A DNA stretch of 64,000 bases, from positions 1-64,000 of the forward strand of contig MCFE01000242.1 of the NCBI GenBank assembly GCA_002104905.1, in the 5' to 3' direction. Both the position numbers and the translations under genes were made by a program. Position 1 is the stretch's first letter, and each line of letters opens with the position of its first letter. The DNA comes from Basidiobolus meristosporus CBS 931.73. Lineage: Eukaryota; Basidiobolomycota; Basidiobolomycetes; Basidiobolales; Basidiobolaceae. This document shows positions 10,438 to 22,645 of the stretch, in pieces. The notes under the pieces were generated by a model. That model did no database searches, had not been told where the DNA came from, and worked only from the letters and a program-made list of their open reading frames with translations.

Positions 10438-12098
10438 TGATGATGTGTTGCCCCGAGAACTCGCAGCTAAGAATCCCTTCTAGTAAGGATGTAGTGAGAC
10501 ATCTCAGATTTGTGAGATTTCATCGGAACAGAAATGGTATAACCCGGCACTATATATGTCACCATGCAATCTGATCATTGTGTGTACCCAGCATTGGCTC
10601 CGAAAACCGGATCCGGCATTCCATATTGGAGCCATTGGACTCAACTAGATACGAAATACTTGGTGGGCTTCAAAGGTGTTTCTAGGCCAGTCTTTTAATC
10701 AATTATAATATTGCAAACAGGTTTGATGCAAGTGCTCGCTACTTGGGAGTAATATTGGTGTGAGACGGCATCTGACCTTCAGCGTCCCCCTCGCTATTTA
10801 TTATAGATATTCCAGTTCTGTAGGATATTTGCATAGTTAATATGACAACTATGCCAGCGAAAATGAAGCTCTTTGCTGCATTCTTACCTCTGAAAGCTTA
10901 GGTTGCACAGAAGCCACATTGAAGTACACGGCAATTATAGCAACCCGATTTAAGGTACTCTACATCCCGGGTTTCTAAGCCATCTTTCCTGAGCTGCCCT
11001 CCATCAAGTCACAAACAAATATGACGTCGCTGATCTTGGATCCCCCGATCATGAATATAATCGACGAAAGTGCAAGAAAATGTTTACATATATAGCAAAC
11101 GTGCTAAGTTATGAAGTAGTTAAACGCGCCTGGGATGATTAAGCTATCTAGGGATTACGCGGCCCCAATTCGTTTCAGAATCATTAGAGCTCTTGAGCAT
11201 GCAAAGTTAACGCGGATGCGATGTTGCTTGGAACCACAACGTGAACAGGTATTCATGGAGTTAACACGAGGAATTTGCAATATGTTGGATCAAATTCCTA
11301 CAGGTCTAGACTCATTGGCCAATAAATGACAGTAAGACATTTTTAATACAACTTGATGGTAGTGATACAGTGCCATTTCGAATTTGCTAACCGAAATAGT
11401 GTTCGCTGATCTGGAGATGGGCTTGCTGAGGACTGCTGAAGAGGCAAATGTTTTGATTACCAACCAGGAATGCAAGGGTTAAGGCATTGAAAGCACAACA
11501 GCATTTCTTGACCTCTATGCTCTTGAATATTTCCAAGTATTTCTAGGATAGCTCCTTGGTAGCACTTGTTACTTAGCTAGCAAGCAATTGAATTTTATTC
11601 AGAACCAGTTGGAAAATTGATTATTATTTTTATATTGAAATATCCAATCCAGCAAGGTGATTCTTCCCAATCAATTCCTTAGCCTCTCAGGTAGATACTG
11701 GATGTGATACGCCTATTATGGAAAAGCCATAAATCCCATCATTCTTTTCACGCCTTTTAGGGCAACATTTAGCATCTGAATTAGGTGGCTGTTAAAGTTA
11801 GAAACCAGCTCACCTCACCCTCCTTAGCCCTTCTACCCCCTCAAACCCACAGCTTATTATGAACCCACTCGACGGAGCAAAACGTATTGTCCATTTTAAT
11901 TTAATTTTATTGAGTTCTTTGTGCTTACTGACATTGTACCTGCTTTTTAATTTCCGTCTCGGATTCCACCATCGATACGGCTAATCCACTATCGCTATAT
12001 TTCGTGGTGATAACTCAACAGCGCTCACAGAACAGCCACCGAATCCTGAGATCCATAACGACCTGACTCACAACTGTATAACCCGATTCCCCCAAGAA

Positions 12099-14736
12099 TT
12101 GTTAACTTCCACGACAGAGACCTCGAGCGACTATTGCCCACCAAAATCAACAAGTAATCCCCCCGAATCTAACTATAACGTAACCACTCCTATATCTCTC
12201 AAGAAAAGCGGTTCCTCTCGACACTCTCGTCGTAGAAGTTTTCTATCCTACTTCACCAATTTCTCACCCATGAAAACTGTCTCTGAAAAAGATAGCTCCT
12301 CGATAATGAGCCAACCGGAAATAACCATCTTGAATGAATGTGGTGATGCACAGAGTATCCCTGAAGAAGGAGATAGCCAATCGCAACAGGAAACACTAGA
12401 TCCAGAGGAAGTAGAGCTGCTGGAAAAAGCCTCAGAGACTGCCCAAAAGCTGTATGAAGATGACGATTTCATGAAGCGAGAAGAAATAGCAGAGTTTCTT
12501 GGCAAAAGGTGAGTAGAATGATTCCGAGATGAGGCCAGGTGAGGCTACTTAACTTTATGCTTTCTAGGGGCAAACTCAATTCCTTGGTTTTACAAAAGTA
12601 TATGGACCACTTTGATTTCACAGGGATGAGGCTTGAAAAGGCTTTTCGGTAGGGATAGCAAGATGATACGGTAAGGCTCTATAATTCTAACTCACATTAT
12701 CTCTAGATTCTTCTGCTCCTGTTTATTCTTACACGGTGAAGCACAAATCATTGACCGTATTTTAAACGAGTTCTCCAGAAGGTACTGGGAGTGTAACAGG
12801 GGTGGAGTTCTGTCAGATCACGGTATGTGCTTTGGTTGAAACAAAATTTCACAAACATATAGCCAACACCATTTATCAATCAAGACACCATCTACACCGT
12901 TGTGTATTCTTTACTGCTGTTGAACACTGACCTCCATGTGGCCAAATCAAACCATAAGATCAGCAAAAATGAGTTTGTAAAAAACACCTTAGCAACGGTT
13001 CGAGCATGTCACTTCCTTGACGGAGAGAGCGATACTGTCAACTCCACTATCGAAAGTACACACAGCGACCGCGCTAGTATCAACAGTAAAGCCAGCCGAC
13101 ATAGCAACACTGGTGAGGACGACCTGGTCACGTTGTTGAAGGTATATCTCGGCCGCCAGATCCAAATGATCTAGCACTAATTGACCGTTCAACAGGAAAT
13201 GTACATATCAATTAAACACAACCAGATTCCGCAACCAAACGATCGTACTACTACCAGAAGAAGATCGTCCTCATTTGTTGGGACATTTGGCGGCTTTGGT
13301 TTTCAAAGATCCTCCTCTGCCAGTGCTTTGAGGCGCGCCACCAGCCGACCAGGATCGCGCTCCTCTTTTGATGTATGTGATTGCTCATCCTGTCCAAATA
13401 TTTTCTTCGACTTACACGATGGCTTGCAGATGAATCGCGATTTCGGGAGAAGCTCGCTACAACTGCCAAGCGCGTCGACCACCTCCAAGCCATCCAGGCC
13501 CTCATCGCCAGTAGAGAGGGGGGTCAATGCTGTCACCCTATCGGTCAACAACGAAGATATCCGGTACACCAAGTTGGGCATGGTAACAAGAAAGCACCTG
13601 TTCGAGAAAGCCAACAAGAAGGCCTCAAATCGACAATGGAAAGACTGCTTCGTCGTTGTTGACAAAGGGGATTTCAAGATGTACAAGGCAGATCGGGGAA
13701 AATTGGGGGCTGAGTTTTCCGAGGTATTTTAAGCACGCTGTAGTCACTCCATATTACATCGCTCACAGGCTTCCCACCTTTAGGATTGGGCTTCGCAAAT
13801 GGGCCAAATATCTTTACGTCATACACTGTCTTCTGCGCTTCCCCCTCCAGGCCACTCGGCCGCCAGGCCATATGTATTTGCTCTACAGCTGCCCAATGGT
13901 GGAGTATACTTGTTTCAAGCCAGCACGGCGGAAAAAGTGCAAGAATGGGTTTTTGTGTGCAACTACTGGGCGGCTTGTGAAAGCAAAGAGCCACTCTCTG
14001 GAGGCGTGTCCAATTTAGACTATGGGTGGGGGAAAACTGACGAGCAACTCATACCTCTGCATAGATCCTTTAGTGTACCATTGCCACCCGGATATGACTC
14101 GAACGCAATCCTTCACGACTGGACTGAACCCAGTAACCCCATGGTGAAGTCCCCGCTGAACAAGGTTAGTGACGCTTCGTCTTGTTTCCGTAAGTCGCAC
14201 CTATCCCTCAACACTACTTGCTTAGCTACAACAACACGAGAATCTGTCGAGGCATGTTAGTAACCTTGAGAAAGAGTTGGACCAGCACATGAAATTGCGA
14301 GAGATATTGGAGATTCGGGTAGGTTGCTACATTGACAAGAGGCTTAACAACATTGATTAACCTAACCCATTGCCAGTTCTCCCCGAAATCTCCAAACATG
14401 GCAAAGGCTTTCTCGAACTATGAGAAGAAGTCGCAATACATCTTGCGCGAGTTGATCAAATATCAAACATATGTAGACTGTCTGAAACGAGCCCTCGATG
14501 AAGAGAATGAGGAAGCAGTGGGCAAAGCAAGCGATAACTCTAAAGATTCAACCGGCGACATTAAAATAGAATCCCCACCACCGTCGTATCTGTCGTCACC
14601 CTTGTCAAGCTCTTCACTGACATTGGACGATGTAAGTAGCGAAGAGACTGAGCACACTGTGATCGACAAGATGAAACATCTTAGAGTTGGCGACAGAGCT
14701 CGGCCACGACTTAACAGTCATGCTTCGTGGTCCTGA
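12099..14736 (+). CDS. Sec7-PH ARF guanine-nucleotide exchange factor (EFA6/PSD-like)
   Basis: Multi-exon gene. The Sec7 domain starts in the first exon (KREEIAEFLGKR), runs through GKLNSLVLQKYMDHFDFTGM and GEAQIIDRILNEFSRRYWEC, and ends with NTDLHVAKSNHKISKNEF. It keeps the catalytic Glu in HGEAQ and the LNTDLH motif. A PH domain follows: KLGMVTRKHLFEKANKK, NRQWKDCFVVVDKGDFKMY, WASQMGQISLRHTLSSALPP, then YVFALQLPNGGVYLFQAST. A C-terminal helix region (KLREILEIR, YILRELIKYQTYVDCLKRAL) resembles the coiled coil after the PH domain in EFA6/PSD proteins. By family it activates an ARF/ARF6 GTPase at the plasma membrane or endosomes. Introns read: 12510-12568, 12650-12706, 12823-12878, one near 13142, 13373-13430, one near 13723 and two later. 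The frame is open upstream to 11985 without an ATG, so the first coding exon is unidentified. An in-frame ATG at 12270 is an alternative start. Confidence 0.85.
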
Positions 14737-14986
14737 ATGTATTTCTAGCCCACCACACCCTTCATTTGATATGAATCGGCGCCCAAGTGTAAATTAGTTT
14801 TGTTCATTTACAGAGAACACCCACTACGTAGACGATAATCGAGGCAAAACGAATTACCATTATGTGATTTGTATATATGATACGTATGAGGCGAAATTCC
14901 TCTAATTTTCTATTGAATATAATATTAACATTGATGGCTCTAAATACAACCAAATAAACCTTGTTTACAGGGGGTGGAAAGTATGA

Positions 14987-15680
14987 CTATACTACGGTGC
15001 GAACCCTCGCATTCTGGTAAGGTGAGAATCGAGTGTGCGCCTTGGGTCGCGATGGCTCTTTGGCTACGTGACGGGGCTCCTGGTTAGATAAGGAGATGGT
15101 GTCCCCGTCAATGCTCCCGAACAGTAGCATCATCCACCAAGTAAACAGCGATGGTGTCATGTACAGTCGATAATTCAGGAGCTCCAGGAAGATTCGCTCG
15201 TTGCTGTTGATCTCCTGCACGCATAGCCCAGTAATACGAGCCCATCTAGTATTAGGCAAGCTTCGATCCTCCAGATATTTCGATGCGGTAATGATAGCGG
15301 CGACGAACATTCTGCGGCCCGACCCGCAGGCTTTACGATGATGCAAACAATGGCATTTGGACTGCATATTCTCTAGGTTTGAACAGCTTTTGAATCGGAA
15401 AAGATAGACAAGAGTGACTAGTAAAGTGGAGAAGGAAGCGCCAGAGCGCCGTAGAACCTCCTGGATGAAAACACGCAAGGGGATTGCTCTAGGGTCCACA
15501 GGCTCGTTAGACCATATGTACTCAATGATCCTCACTGTGATATCTAAACAAAGGGTCAGTCACCACACACGGAAGCTACAGCGACAGAACAGAAGCACTA
15601 CCTATCAGAGCTTCGGTGGGAGATTTCGCACTGGGCGATCTGATGATCATGTTACAGCAGGAATGGCTTTGATTTGGCAT
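14987..15680 (-). CDS. Pho85-type (PCL) cyclin
   Basis: Two exons, 15680-15602 and 15543-14987, with a 58-bp intron (GTAGTG...TTTAG); 211 residues. The cyclin box reads IPLRVFIQEVLRRSGASFST, then CGSGRRMFVAAIITASKYLE, then ARITGLCVQEINSNERIFLE and NYRLYMT. These are hallmarks of the PCL/PHO80-like group, which binds the Pho85 CDK; the GRRMF and ASKYLxD elements are characteristic. It probably targets Pho85-like kinase activity in growth or nutrient responses; the specific role is inferred. An ATG at 15650 (MIIRSPSAKS) is an alternative start in the same frame. It converges on the Sec7 gene with 250 bp between stops. Confidence 0.85.
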
Positions 15681-16685
15681 TATGCAACTACAAAGAGGTC
15701 GATAGCATGTTTGTCTGCCCGCGAACAGATGCCAGATACTTATAGTCGGTGTGTCTACCGGTATCCCAAGTATTGGTTGGGTATTTCTTTTACCCTTTCA
15801 GCACATTAATTTTCCGAAATTTTCATCAGGACGGGTATTCAATCGATTCCGATGAGCGCCATTGATTGCCATGTGCTTCCATATTGCATGGGAGCGGAGG
15901 GACGGAAAGCAGGGATTCCCCATAAATGACCAAGGTGGGGTGGTTCAATCTAAAGGCTTACTGACCTAGATTGTAGCCTCTGTAAGCAACCGGATGCTCG
16001 CCGATTTATCCGATGCATAGCTGGATTACTGGTCATTGTGGGCTTTGATATGTATGCTTAAATTATTATTAAAAATGCGCCTCTTCTGGACTAGATTGTG
16101 ATAAGTCTAGACAGAGACACCTGATCATACAATAGAGTTCACAAAAAGGTGTCGAGGCTATATATGCCAAGTGGCCCCTCCCTCGCTTCGGTTAATATTT
16201 ATTCTGGAATAACGCGGAGAACAACTTCGGATGCATGACTCAGTGGCCCATTTGTGAAGCCGTCCAGAATGAATGCTATCCCGGTTGCACAAGGATTAAG
16301 CTTTGAAATAGAAGGCTGATTAAGAGTTGTCGTAGTTTATGACTGTTTACATTTCTTTTTATATTGTCAATAACAACATTGATGGCATTCCCCGTCGTGA
16401 TTCTAACCAGTGACAATACTGAGCCCGAGATACACATCAACAAATCATTCTGTTTGTTGATCAGAGTGTCACGAATAGTGCATTCATGAAATAATAATAA
16501 CTCTTTTACCAAGCTTGAGATACTTCGTTTTAATCGCGACACGCGCTTAAGTTGACTGTTACATACGCGCCTTCTATTATTCCTGAACCATAGCTCTGGC
16601 AACGTATTTCCTTCGAAGAGCCTATTTTGTCAGCTAATATATTCCCAATCCATTCGTTCTAAATTGTAATTTTCTTCATTGGAAG
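15681..16685. other. Intergenic region between divergent cyclin and SCC3 genes
   Basis: This ~1 kb stretch should hold both promoters. I see no supported gene; the 108-codon minus ORF at 16276-16602 has no motif and unusual composition. Confidence 0.5.
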
Positions 16686-19600
16686 ATGGTTACTGTCGAA
16701 ATTCCTCTCGTGAGTATTGCCATTCACTTCCTAGTATACCAGGTTGTTCACCATCTTCATCTCTTCAATTTCAGCGCCCTTTACCTAAGGTGGATGTAGT
16801 AGATGGTGATGAAGTTGTTGCCACCAGTGTCAGAAGATCTACTAGAGCTAGAACCCTGAGACAGCCTCAAACAACACGTGAGTTCAAAGCAAAGAATACC
16901 GACTTTTTTTATTGTTTACTGAACTTTATTTCTTGGCAATAGAAGAACTAGACTCTTCTGAAGAGTCGTCTTTCTCCGAACCTGAGTTTGTTACACCAAA
17001 GCGCAAAGGTCGTTCAAAAGCTGTCGGCTCTGTTGGGGCTGCAGTAAAAACCCCTAGCTCCACTCCACGACGCGGTAGAAAACCCAAAAATGCTGCAACC
17101 GTCGCCGAGTCTAGAAGAAGGCCTCAAGCTCCTCACCGTTACAAGGAGCAACAACATAGTGGGTCTGTTGATTCGACACTTTACGGTAATTTCTTACAGT
17201 GTTCGAATGCAGTATTGTTCCGCAGCTTATTCACCACTACTTTTTCAGACGCAGTATTGGTTCATGGAAGTGCATTGACTACCACTGTATCCGATTGGAT
17301 TGAATCATATCAAGCCGACAATCTGGAAGCGTTGGTTCAACTGATCAACTTTTTAATCAAAGTAAGTTTTTTCATTTTCATATCGTGCAAGCAGTCCGTT
17401 AATGAATCATCCTTAGGCCTGTGGTTGTCCAGGCGCCATTACCCGAGATGCTATTGAAAACAACGATGAAATAGTCGATTTGCTTCACGACTTGCAAAAC
17501 GATTTTGACCCAGTAAGAGCGCAGCGATACTAGTAACACAGCTGCTGTGACACATCTCTAACTCTTTAATGCTAATCCAGAATGCCAATACTGAATATCC
17601 GCTCGTTTCTAAAAACAAGCAATTTAAGAAATTCCGCAAAAACCTGATAGAATTCTTCGATCGTCTTGTTCAACAAGGCAAACATTCCATCTTATATGAT
17701 GGAATGTTTATGGAAACTCTGGAGTCTTGGATTATTGCGATGTCAAGGTAGAACATGGATTCATTGCTATTTGACAATAGGATGTTAATCCTATTCCTCC
17801 TGCACTTCAGTTCGTTGTTCCGCCCTTTCCGTCACACTGCTGCTATTGTTGCGTTGAACATCGTTACTTCATTGTGTAATGTTTGTCAAAACATTCAGGA
17901 TGAGCTGAATACTGCCAACAGACAACTTGCTACCGAGCAAAAGAAAAGAAGAACCAAGAATGACCGTGAAAGTCAACTTTCTTCAAAGGCGGATGAACTC
18001 CACAACAAAAAAATCACTCTCGAGTCTTACCTAACAGACTTCTTTGATGGGTACGTCTATACTCTCCGAAACGATGCATCTAATGGAATACCATCTTTAA
18101 CTTTCTCTTTAGAGTCTTTGTACATAGATACCGCGATGTCGATCCTATACTTCGTACCGAGTGCGTTAAGGAGCTGGGAAATTGGATTTCAAGGTACCCT
18201 GATCATTTTATGGACGGAACGTATCTTAGATATATTGGCTGGGTTCTTTCCGATAAGGTAATTCAAATTGTCGCATAGTGTTTGTGTTCGTCATGCTAAC
18301 TCCATCGTTCTAGTCTGCCAGTACTCGTCTTGAAGCTGTTAAAGCCATGACCAAGCTCTATGGATTCGAGAGTCTTATTGGCGGATTGCGAAACTTTACA
18401 GAGCGTTTCAAGCCTAGAATCCTGGAAATGTCATTGAGAGAGTCCGATGCATCAGTCAGAACTGCTACCATCGCCCTCATTACTCATCTCTCTAAGCATG
18501 GCATGTTAGAGGATGAAGATCGTGACGCTTTATTCCCACTGGTCTTCCAAAACGAGCCAAAAGTTCGACGTGCCGTTGCTCCCTTTATCAATCAATCTTT
18601 GTATGACGATGTTATCAACGATATTATCGCTGAATCCCAGTCTTCTTTTAGCTCGGACCCGGAAACCAAGGAAACACAGGAGCAATGGGTTGCACTAAAG
18701 ACTATCGCTAATTTCTTGACCAAATTTAAAGATGTTGTCTCATCAGAGGGGGCCACTGTTGATCCCACTGAGGAGGATAGCAACCCAGACCGAGTCATCA
18801 TGGACGGTAAAGCGTTGGAGCATCAAAGCAGAATTATCGCCGCCGTTGAAGCACTCTGGGATGAGATGGAGATTCTTCGAAATTGGAAGTGCATGGAAGA
18901 ATACTTGTCTCAAGATCACTCCTCTTCCAACACAGCCAACAGCACCCCGATTGATTCGGTATTTAGATTGTCTGAAGAAGAAGAATCCATTCTACTCGAA
19001 GTGTTTGTGGAGTCTCTGAAGTTGTCCATCACTGGAAAAACCAAATTCGGTCGCTTTGGCCGAGAGATCAAGAAAGTTGAGATAGACACTGAAGCTCGTG
19101 ACGCCATTTCTCGTCACCTAGTCAATTCTCTTCCTACTTTGTTCGCCAAATTCTCTCCGGATGCAAACCGTGCTGCGCAGGTTGTCATGTTGCCACAGCT
19201 GATGAACCTAGACATGTATAATGAACTCCGCATGAGCAAAGCTTATGAGGCTTTGATTGACGAGCTCACAAAAATCTTCCTCAAGCACACCGATCCCACA
19301 GTACTCTTCCGAACATCCGAGACTTTTAAACATTTGAATGGATTCGAAGGCTATTCTTCCGACCAAGCGCTCAAACTCAAAGAGATGGAAGAATCAGTTA
19401 TTTCCCTTGCTCGAGAAGAATGCAGTCGTCCGGATTTGGCCTCTGCAGAGCTGTCGGATGACGAGCTACATGTACTCTCCGCCTCGTTGCGTCGTTTGGA
19501 GCAACTCATTCGCTTTATGGATCTTTCACAGCCGTTGGAAGAGATGAAGGAAGAGAACTCTATCTATGAATTGCTTGGCAGGGTTTTAGAACGCAGTAGC

Positions 19601-21081
19601 CTCTTGAACGAAGCCGAGGACCCAGTAAGTGATGTCGGAATGCTGGCGCAAAATCCAATACTGTTTAACTAATTTGAAATCTAGATTATCAACACCTGTT
19701 TAGAGACCCTCTATCGGTTTATTCTGTGGAAATGTTTCTCCGTTTCGAAAGAAAAGAACGCCAGCGAGCAGGTTATAGATGATCTAATCAAGAAGAGGGA
19801 CTGGGTTGTTGGTAGATGTACCAAGCTCATATTGGGCGATCGCAATGCTAACAGAAGTGTCCGACGCATGGTAAGTGCATCACATCATTGATATAATCAG
19901 CATTCAAGTACCAACACATATTTTGTTAGGCCTTCCTGACTCTAGCTAACCTTTTATGGCTATTCACGGGGGATATCACACACCCCTCCAATGGCGAGCA
20001 TTTTGCCAAATTGGCTTTCAGATGCCCCGAAGACATCCAGGAGCAGCTGGCTCGTTTCGTGGAGATTGAAATTGAAAACTGGGAGGAAAAGATTTCACAT
20101 GAGCAAAATAATGATGAATCAAACGAGGAATCCGAAAATGAAGACGAAGAGTCCGACCATCACATGAAGCGATACAAATTTGGTGACTCTGATCCCGTTG
20201 GGAAACATTGCTTTATGGAGGTGATTGGCAACTTTGTGCGGATGCTCATGCTAAATATCTTCAATATAAAGCATGCAAATATTATCCTGCCGCACTACAA
20301 TCGCTTTGGTCCAGTATACGACGAGGTCGTCAAAGCATTGATTGAAGATACCATGAGAGTCCTTCTCGTGCGTACCAGCATGACCAGCACTATCCTGGGA
20401 CTGTATCTAGAATCTTTACAAAAGTCGTTTGAAGTGCACCTTCGCAATAACTCGGCCAAATTCCCTCGTACCATGTCACTAGCCCGCCTCTACAGCAATA
20501 CCACCAAAATCGGAGGCTTCTATATCCGCGATATGCTTGAATTCCACAAAAATAGCATCATCTACATTTTCTCCAAAATGGCTGGCTACCAAAGGATTGG
20601 CAACCAGACCAACCGTAATGCAATGTTGCAATTCTTCAAGGTCATGAAATACTTCTCGGATGGCTTGAGAGCGAAGGATGTCAGCATGCTTCTGAAGCAT
20701 TTAGAGGATACGATGGAGGAGAACTTCCTTGCTGTTCGAGAAGGAGCTAAGGAATGGGAGCCATATTTCGCGTATGTTAAGCAGCTGGACAAGAAGTCCA
20801 TTGTGAATCGCTTTGAAGCCGTCGTCGTAGAGAAAACACCAAAGGCTCCTCGCAGTGCAGAGAACGAGCAAGAGAACGGGGATGAAGCCACTCAAGAAGA
20901 ACCAGACAACGCAATGGACGTGGACCAAGAGGCATCGACGCCTGCACCTGAAGAGGCGGATGCACAGTCAGATGACAACGGTGAAAACGCAGACGATATT
21001 GAGCCCCGTGGTGTGAAACGTATCTTGGATGATGAGGATGACAATTCGAGTGATGAAGCAAAGCGGCTTCGTGTTGAGTAA
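16686..21081 (+). CDS. SCC3: Cohesin subunit SCC3/STAG
   Basis: Large multi-exon gene for a HEAT-repeat cohesin subunit. The first exon is only 24 nt (MVTVEIPL), then a 64-bp intron and exon 16775-16877. A Ser/Arg-rich, basic N-terminus follows (SFSEPEFVTPKRKGRS, TPRRGRKPKN). The STAG domain is recognised in DAVLVHGSALTTTVSDWIES, ALVQLINFLIK, ACGCPGAITRDAIENNDEIV and FKKFRKNLIEFFDRLVQQGK. The stromalin conserved domain follows as VFVHRYRDVDPILRTECVKE and GNWISRYPDHFMDGTYLRYI, then GWVLSDK. Long helical repeats run to about 20800. The tail is acidic with a basic patch (GVKRILDDEDDNSSDEAKR). It binds the kleisin and loads cohesin onto DNA for sister-chromatid cohesion. Introns are 50-70 bp, for example one near 19626 and one near 19870. 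I am certain of the family; whether it is the mitotic or meiotic paralogue cannot be told. Confidence 0.95.
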
Positions 21082-21249
21082 ATTTTGGGCATGATTTTAT
21101 GATTAAATCAGTGTAGATATGAAAAGATCAAAAAAGATCAATTAATGCTTGCAATAAAGTTCTTGCACATCTGTTTATCCATCAATCATTGTGTTGCGTC
21201 ACTCCCTTCATGGAGTATAAAGGTACGGGTGTTGTACAATTCCGCATCG

Positions 21250-21627
21250 ATGAAGGGGAGAAAGAATACGCGAAAGAAGGCGACCAAGAAGGCCGAAACT
21301 GGTGAACTCGCAACACCTGGGCTGTTGTTTCCTGTTGAGGCGGTGCTGGAAAAGATGAGATCATTCAGTAGAATGGACGTGACTCTGGACGCGGGGATCT
21401 ATATTACCTCCATGATTCAACATGTGGTCGAGGATATTTTGGATGAAGCCGTATACAAGGTGCACAACGCTGGAACTGGCCGAATCATCCCCAAGGACAT
21501 CAACGAAATAATTAAGCATGACAGTGAGTGGTCTCAGCTGTTCAAGAATGTTGTGATTGCACAAGGGGGCAGATGTGACCTAGCCGCACAGAATACCAAC
21601 CATTGCTCTACTTCTAATCAGCGCTAA
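21250..21627 (+). CDS. Divergent histone H2A variant
   Basis: Intronless, 125 residues. It has a Lys/Arg-rich tail (MKGRKNTRKKATKKAETGE), then GLLFPVEAVLEKMRSFSRMD (H2A helix 1, cf. GLQFPVGRVHRLL), AGIYITSMIQHVVEDILDEA (helix 2), GRIIPKDINEIIKHDSEW (L2 and helix 3, cf. RIIPRHLQLAIRNDEE) and VVIAQGGR. The last is the IAQGG docking motif that is diagnostic of H2A. Divergence is strong: Arg29 and Arg32 of canonical H2A become Ala and Glu, and the AGAPVY loop is rewritten. The acidic patch is partly kept (E56Q, E61D, E64D, D90, E91S, E92). The C-terminal tail is short and has neither an SQ(E/D) motif nor an H2A.Z signature. It should pair with H2B in a nucleosome with altered DNA contacts or exposed surface; its role is unknown. 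It lies 168 bp downstream of SCC3 on the same strand. An upstream in-frame extension exists but lacks an H2A-like sequence. Confidence 0.85.
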   Translation: MKGRKNTRKKATKKAETGELATPGLLFPVEAVLEKMRSFSRMDVTLDAGIYITSMIQHVVEDILDEAVYKVHNAGTGRIIPKDINEIIKHDSEWSQLFKNVVIAQGGRCDLAAQNTNHCSTSNQR

Positions 21628-21867
21628 CCAACATATCTCCTTTGCGATTATTTAGCAGCAGAAATAGGCAGTTGTGGTCAACCCTCCACACACTGCCAAT
21701 GATACAAACAATCTGTCCAAATATGTAGAAATGTATATATTGGCACTTTGACAAGCTTCACAAACAATCCAATAAAATCCTGGCGAAAGGCCGAGTAAGC
21801 TAGTAAATTTTATCGTTTCACTCCCTTCTATCAACCACTATCCACTCTACTCACGTGCTTTTGACAA

Positions 21868-22324
21868 ATGACCCCCTCGCGGCAGTCCATTTACGTGGGG
21901 CTTTTTCTTGTCGTCGTCGGAACTGGCTTGTACCTACTGAGTCCACGCCTCCAGCAGGGGTGCACCGCAGAGTGCGAATTCTGCTATCACGCCGAAGCAA
22001 GTACGGCTTCCCTGAAGCCGGCCAGTGTCGGCATTCAGGAGTATTCCTGTGCTTCAGAAATCATGAAGAACTGCCAGGACACTTGCAAATTTGCACTCGT
22101 GGTGATCCTGAAGTTCCTCGGGGTAGTCTTGGTTGTTGGAGGAATTGCAACCAGCCTGAAAGAAAGGATACAGGTGTGTTGGAGTGATCCAGTTTGGGAC
22201 ACCCCGACGCATGATCGAACTGAACGAGCGAGACACGTACCCACACCTATCAAAGCTGACCTCGCTAAAGGCTCAACAACAGCCTCTCTACTCACAACTA
22301 TCACAAATTGAGGAGGAAGTTTAA
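21868..22324 (+). CDS. Small two-pass membrane protein with Cys-rich loop, unknown function
   Basis: The frame from ATG 21868 encodes a hydrophobic helix near residues 8-26 (YVGLFLVVVGTGLYLLSP), a loop with six cysteines (CTAECEFC and, later, CASEIMKNCQDTC) and a second helix (FALVVILKFLGVVLVVGG). It then reads KERIQ. Two 3' structures are possible. Unspliced, the frame stops at 22309-22311. With an intron from GTGTGT at 22173 to an AG near 22254 it continues in frame with LTSLKAQQQPLYSQLSQIEE to a stop at 22322-22324. The second tail looks more protein-like, and the coordinates follow it. The cysteine spacing suggests disulphides in a lumenal or extracellular loop. I recognise no family. Confidence 0.55.
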
Positions 22325-22645
22325 CCTGCATATTGTAAATTTTAATACCTTCTCTCCATCTCAACCACTTTCTCTTGTATTTTCCGTACCATGCCTGTAA
22401 TATTTCGCACACCACCCAGTAGTAAAGTGCCATACTTTGCCCATATGCGCTCGATTTATTCAAGTCAACTCGTTAAGGGATATGAAGGTGCCTCTAGACT
22501 GATGCAACACACCTACGAACATGCTCCCATACTGTTTACTAGCTGAAGGTCATATGAAGAGGAAATATGGGTTGAGATCAAGGAATCTTTAATACAGTTG
22601 TGTAAATTAATTAAATGTAACAAATGTGAGTGGAGCGAAGCCAAC
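22325..22645. other. Short intergenic region, 3' ends of two genes
   Basis: AT-rich convergent spacer holding the 3' untranslated regions of the membrane-protein gene and the minus-strand 14-3-3 gene. Nothing else is seen. Confidence 0.5.

Larger units (their letters stand above)
9279..12098. other. Long intergenic region upstream of homeobox gene 2 and the Sec7 gene
   Basis: It holds a promoter (TATA listed separately) and two tandem repeats, but no convincing gene. The small ORFs (11135-11329 plus, 11290-11475 minus, 9809-10009 minus) overlap one another and lack any motif. The 5' exon of the Sec7 gene may lie near its right edge, since that gene lacks an in-frame ATG. Confidence 0.5.

Noticed and set aside
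21145-21249. N-terminal extension of the H2A variant (MLAIKFLHICLS...)
   Set aside because: It is open in frame, but hydrophobic and unlike any histone tail, and it sits in the SCC3-H2A spacer. ATG 21250 followed by a Lys/Arg-rich tail is the better start.
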